A stretch of 5,619 nucleotides of DNA from RUG191 sp045642225 (lineage in GTDB: Bacteria; Bacillota; Clostridia; Lachnospirales; Lachnospiraceae). The position numbers and the translations under genes were made by a program. Each line of letters opens with the position of its first letter. Positions within the stretch are counted from its first letter, which is position 1. Shown here piece by piece: positions 5,568 to 5,619 of the stretch. Below the pieces are notes generated by a model that worked only from the letters and a program-made list of their open reading frames with translations, ran no database searches and was not told the DNA's origin. The stretch covers positions 1-5,619 of the forward strand of contig JAZUIN010000029.1 in the NCBI GenBank assembly GCA_045642225.1, in the 5' to 3' direction.

Positions 5568-5607
5568 GAGAACGAACACCGGGTTCGAAGAAGCCGCGTT
5601 CGTTCTC
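5568..5607. repeat. Perfect 10-bp inverted repeat near the window end
   Basis: GAGAACGAAC (5568-5577) and GTTCGTTCTC (5598-5607) are exact reverse complements with a 20-nt loop that itself can pair CGG (5580-5582) with CCG (5594-5596). The plus strand continues as TAAAAGAAAAAA, a purine run rather than a T-tract, so this is not a plus-strand terminator. The run could be the start of a ribosome-binding region for a gene beyond the window. No matching T-run is found for the minus strand either. Confidence 0.6.
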
Positions 5608-5619
5608 TAAAAGAAAAAA

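Noticed and set aside
5500..5607. Short reading frames on both strands through the GC-rich tail
   Set aside because: They are short, have no ribosome binding site or recognisable family, and the bases are better explained by perfect inverted repeats.
1..5619. CRISPR array, tRNA, rRNA or insertion sequence
   Set aside because: No regularly spaced identical repeats, no tRNA cloverleaf ending in CCA or a T-loop, and no transposase or terminal inverted repeats with target duplications were seen.

Overview
The window is AT-rich with Clostridia-type ribosome binding sites, small XRE and toxin-antitoxin genes, and protein families common in gut Firmicutes. It most resembles a Lachnospiraceae-like accessory region. 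That placement is inference from style and families; there is no rRNA or marker gene here.

Layout from left to right. Positions 1-114 (+) are the last 37 codons of a YbaK/EbsC-type aminoacyl-tRNA deacylase, followed by a small hairpin (about 121-146) that can serve as a bidirectional terminator. Positions 159-889 (-) are a two-gene toxin-antitoxin module: a 52-residue antitoxin-like protein whose last codon and stop overlap, as ATGA, the start of a GNAT-acetyltransferase toxin-like gene. Positions 929-1244 hold no gene but contain four inverted repeats in 140 bp. Positions 1245-5129 (-) hold three genes reading the same way: a 678-residue protein (glycine-rich segment, PH-like domain, bL12-C-terminal-like segment, C-terminal zinc ribbon), a 212-residue protein (N-terminal zinc ribbon, coiled coil of 11-residue repeats, two membrane helices), and a 380-residue protein (about four membrane helices and an acidic beta-rich domain). 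Positions 5251-5472 (+) are a divergent 73-residue XRE/Cro-CI regulator. The final part, about 5500-5607, is abruptly GC-rich (67 of 108 bases are G or C) and is made of nested hairpins without an evident gene.

How it may work together. The XRE gene and the three-gene operon have divergent promoters whose -35 elements overlap. A dyad (ATAACT-N8-AGTTAT) lies in the spacer of the operon promoter, so the XRE protein is the natural candidate repressor. The two zinc-ribbon proteins are translationally close (11 nt apart, with the stop codon overlapping the next ribosome binding site), and the operon's last two products are membrane proteins. The simplest inference is a membrane-anchored assembly in which the 678-residue protein is the cytoplasmic partner. 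I recognise no catalytic motif and cannot name a function. Such a repressed, AT-rich cargo operon beside a toxin-antitoxin pair and next to a GC-rich structured element fits the accessory region of an integrative or mobilizable element, but no integrase, relaxase or attachment site is visible.
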